Shown piece by piece: positions 46,865 to 58,400 of a stretch of 64,000 nt of DNA. The stretch is taken from the NCBI RefSeq assembly GCF_030272615.1, contig NC_081406.1:218434997-218498996 (forward strand), in the 5' to 3' direction. Position 1 is the stretch's first letter, and the number at the start of each line of letters is the position of its first letter. Both the position numbers and the translations under genes were made by a program. The notes under the pieces are model-generated. The model ran no database searches. It had not been told where the DNA came from and saw only the letters and a list, made by a program, of their open reading frames with translations. The DNA is from Cryptomeria japonica. Its lineage: Eukaryota > Streptophyta > Pinopsida > Cupressales > Cupressaceae.

Positions 46865-49800
46865 CTTTAATTCGCAATGCCTCTTTTGTTCTTTTATTGT
46901 GTATCTTGGAATTCAGAAAACCAAGTCCCTTTGAGCGTTCCCTTCTTGTAGTTAACTTAGGTTGTAAGGGCTCCATGACACCTTCTTTGCGTAACCCGAG
47001 AGGGCTTTTTCCATCATACCCGAATCTTTGCAAAATTTTGAAGCCTTTTCCATAGTTCTCACAAGGTATAATAATCTGATCTTGTGTGTCCTCTTCAACA
47101 TCTTTGTAGAGCATTTTGTATAAATTTTCCTCTTCTAGTTCACCCCATCTTTGAAAGGTAGTAGGATCCCATTTGAGTATCATGATGGAGATTTTCTTGT
47201 TAGGATGTGGCCTCCCAGATTCTTTTGGAGAACTCATGACTTGTCGTAAAAACATTGTCTGATTCAAAGTGTATTCTCCCATGCCTTTGTCTTGAAACTT
47301 GCTTCTAAGTTCACCTTGTTTGGATGTCGAGGGTTTTAATGACTCAGGATCAATGTACGCCGAAGAAAGAGTAGCCTCACGATTACTGGGAATTATAGTC
47401 TCAGTATGTGATCTCAAGTTATTGCAATATATGAACGGATTTGGATCACCGTTGACCGTTACCTCGACTCCATTATGAGGAAACTTAATGCATTGATGGT
47501 ATGTCGATGGGACTACCCTCATTTCATGAATCCAAGGATGTCCTAGCAATATGTTATATGTGAGATCTAGATCTAGGACTTGACAAACCACGTCCTTTGT
47601 GACCGGCCCAATTCTTAGCAGTAAGGTAACTGTGCCCTTGGATGAACACTCTTCATCATCATAGGCCTTGATGGTGATTTGGTTTGTAGAATTCACAGCT
47701 TTGTCAGAATATCCCAATTGTCTAATGGTGCTCAAAGTACAAATGTTTAGACCTACTCCTCCATCTATCAGGACTCGCTTTATTCGATGTTTATGTATAA
47801 AGGCTTCAATGTGTAAAGGTGCATTATGTGGCTGACTTATGGAGGCGTCATCAGCTTCTATGAATGTGAGGGAGTGTGGAACGGATAGGTATCCCACCAT
47901 GGCTTGGAACTGGTCCACATTCAGATAAGTAGGGATGGCAGTGTCTCTCAAGATTTTGTCAAGGATAGCTTTATGAGTAGGGGATATGCGTAGAAGCTCA
48001 AGAATGGAGATGAGCGCGGGTGTCTTCCCTAATTGTTCTACAAGGTCATACTCAGGCTTGATTGATGAAGAATTGGTATTCTTAGTTGAGGCACCTGGCA
48101 ACGTAATCTTACCTCGACGAGTTGTAACATGACATTCAGAAGTAGACTCGGAGGAAGATCCCACACCCTTTAGGACAATCTTGGGTCTCTGAGAAGGATT
48201 CTCAGGATTTTTGTTCTTGATAGTAATAGTAGAAATATGATTGTCCATCGAGATGTGATTGATAGTAGAATCATAATTGTAAGGTGCTCTAGTGTAATTG
48301 GCTTGATCATCTGTGACTTTGCCTTTTCCTTTGTCATGTTTTGGGAACGGTTCCTTAAACATCTCATGCTCTTGATTAGATGAATGTCCCTCAATCTCAA
48401 TGTCACCTCTATCAATGAGATCTTGCACAATGTTCTTCAATCGATGGCAATTACTTGTCTTATGACCCTTGCTCTTATGAAATTCACAAAACTCATCATC
48501 ATTCCACCAATTAGGTTTGACCTTTGGCTCATATGGAGGAAAATCTGGAACTGTGATTACCTTGTTTGCCACAAGCTTCTTGAAAACTGACTCAAGTGGT
48601 TCTCCCAATGGAGTGTACTTCCTTCGTGATCTAGAAGTTGTTTGAGTATTCACTTGATTGTTTGTAGAACTTGATCCTGAAAAGATGAATTTGGGTCGCA
48701 CTGTGTTGGCATCAACAACACCATCATTGACTGTATTCTTGTTTTTATTCCAAAATCTTGGCTTGTCTTTTCCTTTAAAGTCATCTTTGTTTTCCTTAAA
48801 TATTTTAATGACTCCTTGTTCAATTAGGACCTTTTCTGTTGCTAAGCCTTTTTTGATAACATCCTTGAAGGTAGACAAACAAGCTTTCCTTAAGTCATAA
48901 CCAATCTCTTTGTTAACATTTTGGGTGAACATCTCTACCATTTGTTTTTGCGGGATTTCGCAAGAGCATCTGCTAGCTAGATTTCTCCATCTTTGTAAAA
49001 ATGTTGCAAAAGATTCTCCTTCCTTTTGTTTAGTATTGCACAAGGTAGTAACTGAGACATCTGTTTCTATGTTGTAGGAGAAATGCTGAATGAATGCCTC
49101 TGCCAAGTCACCCCATGACTTAATACTGAGAGGTAATTGAGAAAACCATTCCATAGCTTGATCGCCTAAGCTTTGTGGAAACAACCTCATCAAGTATGTT
49201 TCTTCTGCTGCTACCTCAATGCAGGCTATGAAGAATTGTCTTATGTGTGCCTTGGGGTCTCCTCTCCCTCTATATTTGTCAAATTTTGGCGTCACAAAGT
49301 GTGCATGAAATGGGGGCATTGGAATGCTCTTATCAAAGGGATAAGGACATATATCTCTCATAGTGTATGTTGGTTTTGATGTACTCATGTCCTCCATCTT
49401 CTTTTGTAGATCTCTAATTTGTTGTTCCAAATTATTCTTGGGAGGAGATTGATTTCTTGTAGCATACCCCATGTTTGAAACACCCATTTGAGGAGGAGCT
49501 TGTTGCATGTATGGATGATACTGATCGTAGACATGTCCATATGGAGGTCTATATTGTTGCGGCATATATGGAGTACTTGGCATAACTTCATGTTGAGGGA
49601 CCCCATATCTGTTTTGTGCATATATACCATACTCAATAGGCATTTCATTTTCCATTGTGTTGCCCCCAATTTTGACATGAGGTCTCCTTGTGTCAAAAAT
49701 TTGAGGATGTCTTTGAGTATCCACTTGTTTTGATTGATCCATACCTTGAGCATGTAATTGTGCATATTTGTCTGCATAAGGCCTCCATGATGGTCTTTGA

Positions 49801-50330
49801 GTGTAAGTATCATACGTTTGAGCTTGTGTATGTGGGATTGCTGGTTTTTGAAGCAAAACTGATGGTGACTCAGGCATCATATTATTTGGTCCTCTATTTC
49901 CTCCACTATTTGGTCTCCTTTGATCCATGTTGGGTTGAGTTTGTTGTGAGGGTCGACTTTCCATAAGTTGAGATAAGTCAAAATCATGCGGTATTTTAGC
50001 TCCACTTTGTGCCATCATGTGTAAAAAGTACTGACGATCTCTCCTCATTATCTCTTCAACCAATCTATTGAAATGAGGATTCATTATGGATTCTTCTATG
50101 TCTGCTGATAGTATTGAAGAGTTGTCAACATTGTCATTGTGTGTAGCATTGTTGTTTATAGTATTTGCGCTTTCCACATTTGGATTGTTTCTATAAACAT
50201 TCATGTCTGGTAATGTAGTGTGCTCAAGATTGTAGAATAAATCATTGTCATACTCATAAGAACTCATGTTTGCGGACTCTTGAGCTTCTTTAGCTATTCT
50301 CCTAGATTTTTGAAGGAGGGTTTCAACCAT
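46689..50330 (-). CDS. Tat-lineage Gag-protease polyprotein with G-patch, intact (1213 aa)
   Basis: One uninterrupted ORF runs from ATG 50330 (MVETLLQKSRR). A Gln/Pro/Met-rich N-terminal region is followed by a Retrotrans_gag-type capsid domain at about residues 345-495 (MRLFPQSLGDQAMEWFSQLP, FLQRWRNLASRC). Next come a zinc finger of CxxHxxxGHxxxxC form near 617 (CEFHKSKGHKTSNC), a retropepsin-like core near 852 (VLIDGGVGLNIC, then LLGHPWIHEM; note Asp-Gly-Gly rather than the usual Asp-Ser/Thr-Gly) and a G-patch at about 1090-1140 (YGKGFKILQRFGYDG...KGLGF). The ORF overlaps the pol frame by about 175 nt in a +1 relation, so Pol would need a frameshift, or an indel has separated them. Confidence 0.9.
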   Translation of the reverse strand: MVETLLQKSRRIAKEAQESANMSSYEYDNDLFYNLEHTTLPDMNVYRNNPNVESANTINNNATHNDNVDNSSILSADIEESIMNPHFNRLVEEIMRRDRQYFLHMMAQSGAKIPHDFDLSQLMESRPSQQTQPNMDQRRPNSGGNRGPNNMMPESPSVLLQKPAIPHTQAQTYDTYTQRPSWRPYADKYAQLHAQGMDQSKQVDTQRHPQIFDTRRPHVKIGGNTMENEMPIEYGIYAQNRYGVPQHEVMPSTPYMPQQYRPPYGHVYDQYHPYMQQAPPQMGVSNMGYATRNQSPPKNNLEQQIRDLQKKMEDMSTSKPTYTMRDICPYPFDKSIPMPPFHAHFVTPKFDKYRGRGDPKAHIRQFFIACIEVAAEETYLMRLFPQSLGDQAMEWFSQLPLSIKSWGDLAEAFIQHFSYNIETDVSVTTLCNTKQKEGESFATFLQRWRNLASRCSCEIPQKQMVEMFTQNVNKEIGYDLRKACLSTFKDVIKKGLATEKVLIEQGVIKIFKENKDDFKGKDKPRFWNKNKNTVNDGVVDANTVRPKFIFSGSSSTNNQVNTQTTSRSRRKYTPLGEPLESVFKKLVANKVITVPDFPPYEPKVKPNWWNDDEFCEFHKSKGHKTSNCHRLKNIVQDLIDRGDIEIEGHSSNQEHEMFKEPFPKHDKGKGKVTDDQANYTRAPYNYDSTINHISMDNHISTITIKNKNPENPSQRPKIVLKGVGSSSESTSECHVTTRRGKITLPGASTKNTNSSSIKPEYDLVEQLGKTPALISILELLRISPTHKAILDKILRDTAIPTYLNVDQFQAMVGYLSVPHSLTFIEADDASISQPHNAPLHIEAFIHKHRIKRVLIDGGVGLNICTLSTIRQLGYSDKAVNSTNQITIKAYDDEECSSKGTVTLLLRIGPVTKDVVCQVLDLDLTYNILLGHPWIHEMRVVPSTYHQCIKFPHNGVEVTVNGDPNPFIYCNNLRSHTETIIPSNREATLSSAYIDPESLKPSTSKQGELRSKFQDKGMGEYTLNQTMFLRQVMSSPKESGRPHPNKKISIMILKWDPTTFQRWGELEEENLYKMLYKDVEEDTQDQIIIPCENYGKGFKILQRFGYDGKSPLGLRKEGVMEPLQPKLTTRRERSKGLGFLNSKIHNKRTKEALRIKVAEIQQEDYYSTDSNEWEWGSDKSSSDYELTETFREPDEPTKEEEFYKKVQSWSRTNP

Positions 50331-50825
50331 GAACTAGGTGTTTGACCAAGATGTGAGAGACTAGATGAAAAGTGAAAAGAGTATGGAAGACCAAGAGTTG
50401 TATGGAATGTAATTGAATCTTGAGGTGTACTTGCAATGTCCAAAGTGTAAGACCAAGTATGTAAGTAGTAGAGTAGGTGTGACTTCCAAAGAGAGGATCG
50501 TTTCTCTTGATGAGGTAAGCTGACCTTGACTCTAAGTAAGACCAAATGAGACCCAAAGGTAAGAAACCTTGATGAAGGACCACTTAGCAAAGTGTAGTTG
50601 TATGTAGTGTGTTGAAAGAGTATAGTGAGGACAAGCAAGTGACCTTTTTGACTCAAGTTTTTAGACAAGTATGAATGTAAAATGAGATGTAAAGCAATGA
50701 TGGACTGTATGAGACCTTAGGACAGGTTGAAAGCTAGATGAAACCTGAAGAAACAACCTAGGAAGCTCAAGTATTCCAAAACTGATTTCTTTTGTTTGCT
50801 GGACTATTAAAGTTTTCAATTCCTA

Positions 50826-50985
50826 ACACAGATGCCTCTGTATGCTTCACAGACGCGATTCCCAGACACAGACGCTTCTTTGTTGGACACAGACGCTGAT
50901 AAAAACATAGACGCTATTCTGCCCTTCATAGACGCGCTTAGATTACGTAGACACGGTTAAAATAGACACAGACGCGTTTCTGTAA
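50826..50985 (-). repeat. GCGTCTGTG motif cluster, gag-proximal
   Basis: About eight copies of the plus-strand form CACAGACGC (variants CATAGACGC, CACAGATGC) occur within 160 bp. On the minus strand they read GCGTCTGTG, the sense of the gag-pol RNA. Confidence 0.82.
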
Positions 50986-52179
50986 ACTTCGTGCAATTTT
51001 TCCAATATGTGAAGTTGTTTTATTGTGACCAAATCCAATTGTTTGACTGTTTTTCGTGACAAGAGGACACAATGTTGATGACTCAATATTTGCAAACTGT
51101 CTAGACTCCAAAAGTGTGTTGTTTGATGTAAAAAGTTTTGCATACACTTGAAGACACAAAAGACACAATGTTTTGTTGTTTAGTCTTGAATGTTTGAGTG
51201 TTTAGCATAAGACAAGCACAAATCTTAGGGCTGGCCAAGACAATAGTTGTTGATCCCACATAGGGTTTTACCCCCGAGGCTACGCTATTCAGAGCGGATA
51301 CTTAGATGTTTGACCTCACTGGCTCCACCCTCGGCACTCACTTCTTGGGTCAGCCAAGCATCAGTCCCCATGAAAACTCCCCATGGCGAACTTTGTATCT
51401 CTACTAAGAACCATATGTGTGTGGGCCGCTACCAGAGGTCCGACCTCCTGCCTCAACAACTAGAAGGATTTGGGCTTCTAAAACAAAAAGGTACTAGTAA
51501 GGGCATCCGCTCGTGTGGCCATACATGTGGCACTTTCAGCTCTGTAAATACAGAAGGCTCCCAACCGGTAGGGGTTATGCCCTACAAATGATCAAATAAA
51601 TTTGATCAAACGGGTTTATGGGGAGACATAGTGTCGGTATGAACTAATCAGCACACGTTATTCATAGTTTTCACCATGAATACATTTGATTATAGTGGTT
51701 TGGATGAGGTGGGTTTTCCTCGCTACCACTTGGGTCATTCTCTTCTCACTAGTAGTCCTAATGACCACACGGGAACACAGGCCCTCTAAAGATTAAACAA
51801 AAAGAGCTTATTGCTCAAGACACAAAAGACAATGATTCAATTTTAGTGCACCAATGGAAGTGTTTGCTAATCTATGAAAACAAGGCACACAACAAAATTA
51901 CAAAACCCTAGCAAAGGCCCTGCAACAAATTTGTTAGTAGTTTGGGTTGTTTCAAATGATAACCCCTTCCTGCAAGAACACAAGTTAGGTAAATTTTAGA
52001 AAACCCAAAAGACTTTGTGAAAAAGGGGCCTTCAACAAAAATGTTTTTGCCTCCAAAGCAAGCTGCACAAACTTAGTTAGCTAGATCTGCAAGGGTTAGC
52101 CGAAAATAAACCAGATCTGAAACCCTAAGTATAAAATCCGAAAACCTGAATCAAAGAAAAATTTGAAAATTGCAAAACA

Positions 52180-52445
52180 GAAAGCACAGACGCAGTTATA
52201 CCAGACACAAACGCGTCTGTATGACACATACGTGGTTCTGTGATGCACAGACGCGCTCACAGAATGCAGTCATTTTTTCCGAACACAGACGCGAGCAGAT
52301 TCAACACAGACGTGTTTTCCATTCACAGACGCAGCTCCAAAAAACCTGCAAAATAAATTCTGACAAAAACATAGACGCGATTCACGATATTGCAGACGCT
52401 TCTGAAACACAAAAATGCAATCCGAACGCTCACAGACGCGGAAAA
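52180..52445 (-). repeat. GCGTCTGTG motif cluster, near the primer-binding site
   Basis: About ten copies of CACAGACGCG or close variants occur on the plus strand, ending about 85 bp from the primer-binding site. They read GCGTCTGTG in the gag-pol RNA. The mean spacing is about 20-30 bp, and linker sequences are unrelated to each other. Confidence 0.82.
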
Positions 52446-52531
52446 ACCTAAAATGTCGTCGAAAATTGTCCGATCTGCAACTTCAAAAATGCAAAATCTG
52501 CAACAAAAATGTTAAATGCAAAGGGACAAGA

Positions 52532-52549
52532 GTCCCACCGGGCGTGCCA
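52532..52549 (-). promoter_or_regulatory. Primer-binding site of the Tat element
   Basis: Minus strand TGGCACGCCCGGTGGGAC, three bases (TTT) after the LTR end CACA. This is the same geometry as the element at the window's left edge, but a different tRNA sequence. The tRNA species is not assigned. Confidence 0.75.
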
Positions 52550-52552
52550 AAA

Positions 52553-53330
52553 TGTGTATGGTGAAAATGGATAACAATAACAACAATATTGAAAGGCTAA
52601 ATGAATCCAACCACTAAACCCTAGCCTAACAATGAATAAAGATCCACCATAACATATGAAGATTACCTAAGACAATGCAAATCAAATGAAATCACAAAGA
52701 TTATACCATCACATGTCCAATAGGATTTTGATCTCCATTCTTCCTATCTCCATTGATCTTGCTTGATATATTTGCTCTCAGATTTTTATATGCACAAGAG
52801 CTCAACAAAGAACGGAATGTGGTTGCAAGTAGGATCGTAGTGTAGCCAAATACTCCAAAATCAGTCATTAGTCATTAGGGTTTGACAATGAAGGAAGCAT
52901 CTCCTTAAATAGAAGACACAATAAGAAATGGAGGGTGAAGATTGAGAGGTGTAAAAAGAGAGGTCGGCTAGGATTAGAGGGTAGGTAGAAGAAATACCAA
53001 AATAATGAAAGAGGTAGGTAGTGTAGGAATTAAGAGATGAATGACATGTGTCATGTGTAGAAAAGGTTAATGAATTAATTAAATAAATAAAGATTTATTT
53101 AATTAATAGAAGAAGTAAGATAATTAAATAAATAAGATATTTATTTAATTTAGGAAAGGGGTAATTTAAATAAATAAATGTATTTATTTAAATAAGAAAT
53201 AAGGCTAGAAGAGGATAAATGAATTAATTAAATAAATAAAGATTTATTTAATTAATAGAAGAATTAAGCTTAGATAATTAAATAAATAAAATATTTATTT
53301 AATTAGACATGACAATTTTAGGTGTCTACA
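52553..53330 (-). repeat. 5' LTR of the Tat element
   Basis: It is identical in length to the left copy (778 bp), with about nine substitutions by eye (for example GGCT/GGTT near its start and GAACGGAA/GAATGAAA), mostly transitions. It is followed by the CCACT duplication. Confidence 0.96.
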
Positions 53331-53910
53331 CCACTAAATGAGAGAATGTTGTTGCATGTGAGAAGAAATCAGTCAAGTGCTCAATGAGTATTAGAGGAGA
53401 GATTGAGTGTGAGAGAGAATTAGGTTGAAGGGTTCAACCGGCATCAGTGAGGCAACTAATAGTCAGCCACTAGGTGTGACAGAAGAGAGAACCGACAGTG
53501 ACCATATTGGCACATAAAAGTTGTAGAAGATTGCAGAGAAGGCAAACAGAGAATCGATAGTGTAGTACCAGTGGAGAGCAGCGGTGTTGTAGAGAGAACT
53601 ATAGAAAGTAGAACTAACTGAGAGATAATTGACAAATAAGAAGAAGAATAGATTTAATCGGTGTAGGTGGAGCAGAGATTAAGGTTGCAATAGTGAGAGG
53701 GTGAGTAGAGAACTGACAATGAACTAGATAGAAGATACAATAGAGAGATTTACAGAAGAGTTACAAAATTCATTTGTAACAAGACTATTACTTGTATTTT
53801 AATATACTCATAGTATCCCACTGAGTTGGAGCTCAGTGTAGGGGTTGTAGCTCCTTGGGTTGGTGCCCTAAATCAGGGGTTTGTGCCCTAAATCAGGTGT
53901 TGGTGCTCTT

Positions 53911-55080
53911 TGTTGGAAATATGGATGGAGTAACTGAGAGGGGAGGGGTGAATCAGTTACCACAAAAATAAATCCACAAGTCCCTTAGATGTCTTAAATA
54001 TAAACTGCTGAAACTCGGTAAATTAACTTATCAGTGTTCATTAAACATTAACATGCATAAAACAAATAACATGAACACAAGTAACACCAGATATAACGTG
54101 GAAACCCAATTTTGGGAAAACCACCAATGTAACTAGTTACTGATTTTCACTCTTTTGAAGTGAGCCCTGTTAGGAGCCAACCCTGTTAAAGGTTACAAAA
54201 CACACTGTTAGGTGTGACCCTGTTAGAGGATTTAATCACCCTGCTAGGAGTGGCCTTGTGAAAGGTCTTAAGAACAATTCAACCGAATTGTCACCTTGTC
54301 AGAGGATTTACAAAAATGGTTGTTAGACCAACTCTGTTAAGAGATTTCGGTATCACTGCTACAATGGTTAGAAAGCAACAATGAAGTGATCTGAATTAAA
54401 TACAACTTATCTTGCTGATACAGATCTCTGTTCTACGCCAATAGATCCTTACTAATCACATATATCTTTTCTGCACCTCAAGGATATCAGAATTCGCACA
54501 TTTCTACTCCTTCACATTTCCATACTTCTCACACTTCACCACACTTCGAAATCGCAACTTGATCTCTTATATATATCATTCAGGTTACCAAGTCGGCCCA
54601 ATTACAAGTTAAAATAAATATTACATAGGTCGGCTACATATACAAGTTTCAATAAATAAATTCTGCTTTGGTCGGCTGCATAAACATTTCACTGATGCTC
54701 GGTGAACACTGCTGATTCTTCGGTAACCGACTGAACTCGGTAAGTACTGCGAACTTGGTAAAGACTGACTTTCTTTCACATATTCTTCAAAGACCGACTG
54801 AGCTCGGTAAAGACTGACTTTCCTTCACATATTCTTCGAAGACCGACTGAACTCGGTAAAGACTCCGAACTCGGTATAGCATTCTAGAGTGCTAGGTAGA
54901 CTCTGTAACTTGCTTCTCTTACCGTCTGAACTCGGTAGACTCTGCCTAACTGCCTTGCCGAACATTCTGAGCTTGGTAGACTCTGGCTAACTGCCTTGCC
55001 GAACATTCTGAGCTCGGTAGACTGATATGACATTTGTGTAACATCAAAGACAATACACAATTAAACAATTGTATCCAACA
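53911..55080 (-). repeat. 3' LTR of the 7-kb copia element
   Basis: Plus strand TGTTGGAAATATGG...GTATCCAACA. The half next to the polypurine tract (about 54690-55025) contains eight or more copies of a short CTCGGTA motif (GACTGAGCTCGGTAAAGACT, ACTCGGTAGACTCTG), which on the sense strand lies in the U3 region. Confidence 0.95.
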
Positions 55081-55095
55081 ATCTCCCTCTTTGTC
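55081..55095 (-). promoter_or_regulatory. Polypurine tract of the 7-kb copia element
   Basis: Minus strand GACAAAGAGGGAGAT directly precedes the LTR start TGTTGGATAC. Confidence 0.88.
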
Positions 55096-55492
55096 ATTGA
55101 TGGCAACACAACATGTCATAGCAGAATGAAATTTGAAAACAGGTCTTTTCTTTTATGACAGCAACATGCCAACATATCTTTCCCTTTGAATAGAGAACAC
55201 TCCTTCTTTCAATAATCTCTCTCTGTGAAGTAACTTCATCTTTGGACGGTAAAACTCTCCCTCTTTATCAAACAACTCTCCCTCTTTATCTTAATGAACT
55301 TTCTTTCAAATTTTAGTAGGATATGACAGTAAAACTCTCCCTCTTTGACAACACATGCCAAAGACAATAAGACTTCATTTGAGTTATAATGTACCTTTTG
55401 TACTGATTCATATGCAATATTTTCCTGATTATACTGCATCAACTAATAGATTTTTCACTTAGGATGAGTTGATGCATCACTAAAACTTTTCT

Positions 55493-58400
55493 TTAGTGAA
55501 TTTCAGATAGGGGAGTGACCCCTAACTTACCTCTTAGATATAAGAATGCATCCTTAGCCAATGGTTTTGTGAATATGTCAGCAATTTGTTCCTTTGTGTG
55601 AATATATTCCAATCTGATCTCCTTGTCCTGCACCAATTCTCGGACAAAATGATATTTTATTGCAATGTGCTTGGTTTTGGGATGCATCACTGGATTCTTG
55701 GACATGTCAATTGCACTTGTATTATCACAGAACATAACAATTGGTTCTTTGATTTCCATTTTCATGCCTGCCAATAGCTGTTTAAACCAAACAACATTTG
55801 AACAATTTACTGCTGCAGCAACATATTCTGCCTCTGCTGTAGATTGGGATATACAGTTCTGCTTTTTGCTTGTCTAGGAAACCAATCTCTTTCCTAGAAA
55901 GAATGCTCCTCCGTTTGTACTTTTTCTGTCATCAATGTTTCCTGCCCAATCAGCATCAGTAAATACTTTCAAATCAAAATTTCCTCCAAATTTGTACCAT
56001 AATCCATACTCTTCAGTTCCTTTCAAATATCTCATTATTCTTTTGATTGCCGTCATGTGACTTTCTCTTGGTTTTGCTGAGAATCTTGCAACAATACCAA
56101 CTGCAAGAGCAATATCTGGCCTAGTATGAACAACATACTGCAGCTTTCCAATCATAGATCTATACAGTGTTTGATCTACTTCTTGTGATTCATCTTCCTT
56201 GGTAAGCTTCAATCCAATACACATAGGAGTTCCAACTGGCTTACAATCTTCCATACCGAACTTTTTCAGTATCTCTTTGATGTATTTTGATTATGTAATG
56301 TAGATACCATTTTTGTTCTGTTGAATTTGAAGACCAACAAAGAATTTGATCTCACCAAACATAGACATTTCAAATTCCTTATTCATTTGTACTGAAAATT
56401 CTTTGCAAAGATCATCATTTCCTATGAAAATAGTATCATCTACAAATATTTCTGCTAAGACAATTTTGTTATCTGATCCTTCCTTGATATACAAGCTACT
56501 GTTATCATTAGTTCTTTGAAATCCAATCTGAATAAGATAGTTATGCAATCTTTCATACCATGCTCTAGGGGCTTATTTCAGACCATACAATGTTTTATGT
56601 AATTTGCAGACTATGTCCTTCTTTTGTGGATCAACAAAACCTTCAGGTTGTTCAATATAAACCTCTTCATCCAATATACCATTAAGAAATGCAGATTTAA
56701 CATCTATCTGATAAACTTTGAATCCTTTGTAGGCGGCATATGCAAGTAAGGTTCTGACTCCTTCCAATCTTGCAACAGGAGAAAAAGTTTCTCCATAGTC
56801 TATTCCTTCTTGTTGAGCATATCCTTTGCATACTAGTCTTGCTTTGTTTCTTGAAACTTTGCCATCTTCATTCAGTTTATTTCTGAATACCCACTTAGTT
56901 CCAATCACATTTTTATCCTTAAGTCTGGGTACAAGAGTCCATGTCTTGTTTTTCTCTATCTGTTCTATCTCTTCTTTCATAGCCTCTATCCAACTATCAT
57001 TTTCCAATGCATCTTTGACATTTCTAGGTTCAAAATCAGCAAGTAAACAAGTGCTTTTCAACTTACCTCTTGTCATGGTTCCTTCAGATTTGTCTCCAAT
57101 GATCTGATCTGCTGAGTGATGTCGTCTGACATACTCGGCTAATACAGGTTTCTTGCCTTTAGAATGAATTTCATCATTGTCCTCTTGTTCTTCAACTGGC
57201 TGGTCCGGCTCGGTAAATATTGGCTCGGTTTCTTTAGACTCGGTAGACACTGGTTCTGGTTCATCAGACTCGGTAGATACTGGCTCGGTTTGCTCTTTCT
57301 GTAACTCAGTTACTGATGACTCGGGAGTAGAAGATTCCTGATTAGCAGATGTATCTGGTATTGTATCAGGTTCAATAGACACAAATCTTCTATAATCTTC
57401 TGATTCTCTTTTGCTTTCTTCTTCAGATCTTTCTGCAACTCATCAACTTTCACATGTGCACTTTCTATAACTTTATGAGTAGACAAGTTCAAACATCTAT
57501 ATGCTTTACTCTTGCAAGAATATCCGAGGAATATGCCTTCATCACCTTTCACATCAAATTTTCCTTTTCTAGATTCTTTCAAAATGTAACATTTACTTCC
57601 AAATACTTTTAGGTAACTTACATTAGGTTTGTAGCCATACCATAATTCATAGGGGGTTTTGAATGAGTCCTTCTTCAGCTGTACTCGGTTCAAGGTATGA
57701 ACAGAAGTGCTGGTAGCTTCCTTCCAGTATTTGATAGCAATATTCTTTTCAATCATTAAGGTTCTTGCACAATCCATGATAGATCTGTTCCTTCTTTCAG
57801 CTATTCCATTTTGCTCAGGAGTTCTAGGGGCTGATACTTGTCTTTTGATTCATCTTTCAATGCAAAAGTTATTGAATTCATGAGAGATGAATTCACCACC
57901 TCTGTCTGACCTTAGACATTTAAGTCTTTTACCTATTTCTTTTTCTACTCTGGCCAAATACCATTTGAACTTTTCAAATGCTTCTGATTTGTTCCTTAAA
58001 TACATGACAGTCATCATTCTTGAGTAATCATCAACAAAAAGAATGAAGAACTTTTCTCCAGTATAACTTTCAGTTCCTATGGGTCCACATAAATCAGTAT
58101 GCACAATTTCTAATATATCTTCAGATTGATAGTTTTTGCTTTTGAAACTAGTCTTTCCCATCTTTCCAATTTGACAATTCTTACATAGACCGACTTCAGG
58201 TTTCTTTATATCTGGAATACCTCTTACTTTTCTGAATTTACTTATTTTCACTAGGTTATCAAAATTTATATGACATAACCTTTTGTGCCATAACCAACTT
58301 TCTTCAACTTGAGCAATAAAACATGAATTTTCACTTGTTTCAAATCGGAACAAATTACCTTTTGTTTGAGTGCCTGATCCAATCAGCTTTCCTTGATTAT

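Larger units (their letters stand above)
50331..52529 (-). promoter_or_regulatory. Gag leader of the Tat element
   Basis: This is a 2.2-kb untranslated leader between the primer-binding site and the gag ATG, long for a retrotransposon but known in Tat/Ogre elements. It contains two motif clusters (50826-50985 and 52180-52445). Short ORFs (for example 51247-51591, plus) show no domain. Confidence 0.6.
37179..53330 (-). mobile_element. Complete Ty3/gypsy Tat-lineage retrotransposon, 16,152 bp, with antisense PMD gene
   Basis: LTRs of identical length (778 bp; about nine differences by eye, near 98.8 percent identity) are bounded by perfect 5-bp duplications CCACT (37174-37178 and 53331-53335). 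On the minus strand: 5' LTR, primer-binding site, 2.2-kb leader, Gag-protease-G-patch ORF, RT, RNase H, a second (archaeal-type) RNase H, integrase, then the convergent antisense gene and the polypurine tract. The second RNase H marks the Tat lineage, in which extra ORFs, some antisense, are established knowledge. The insertion is fairly recent, yet pol and the antisense gene carry many stops. It inserted into the 5' LTR of a plus-strand copia element. Confidence 0.95.

Noticed and set aside
51247-51591. 114-residue plus ORF in the Tat leader, considered as an extra element gene
   Set aside because: No domain resemblance, no neighbouring ORF continuing it, and it lies in a leader; support too weak.
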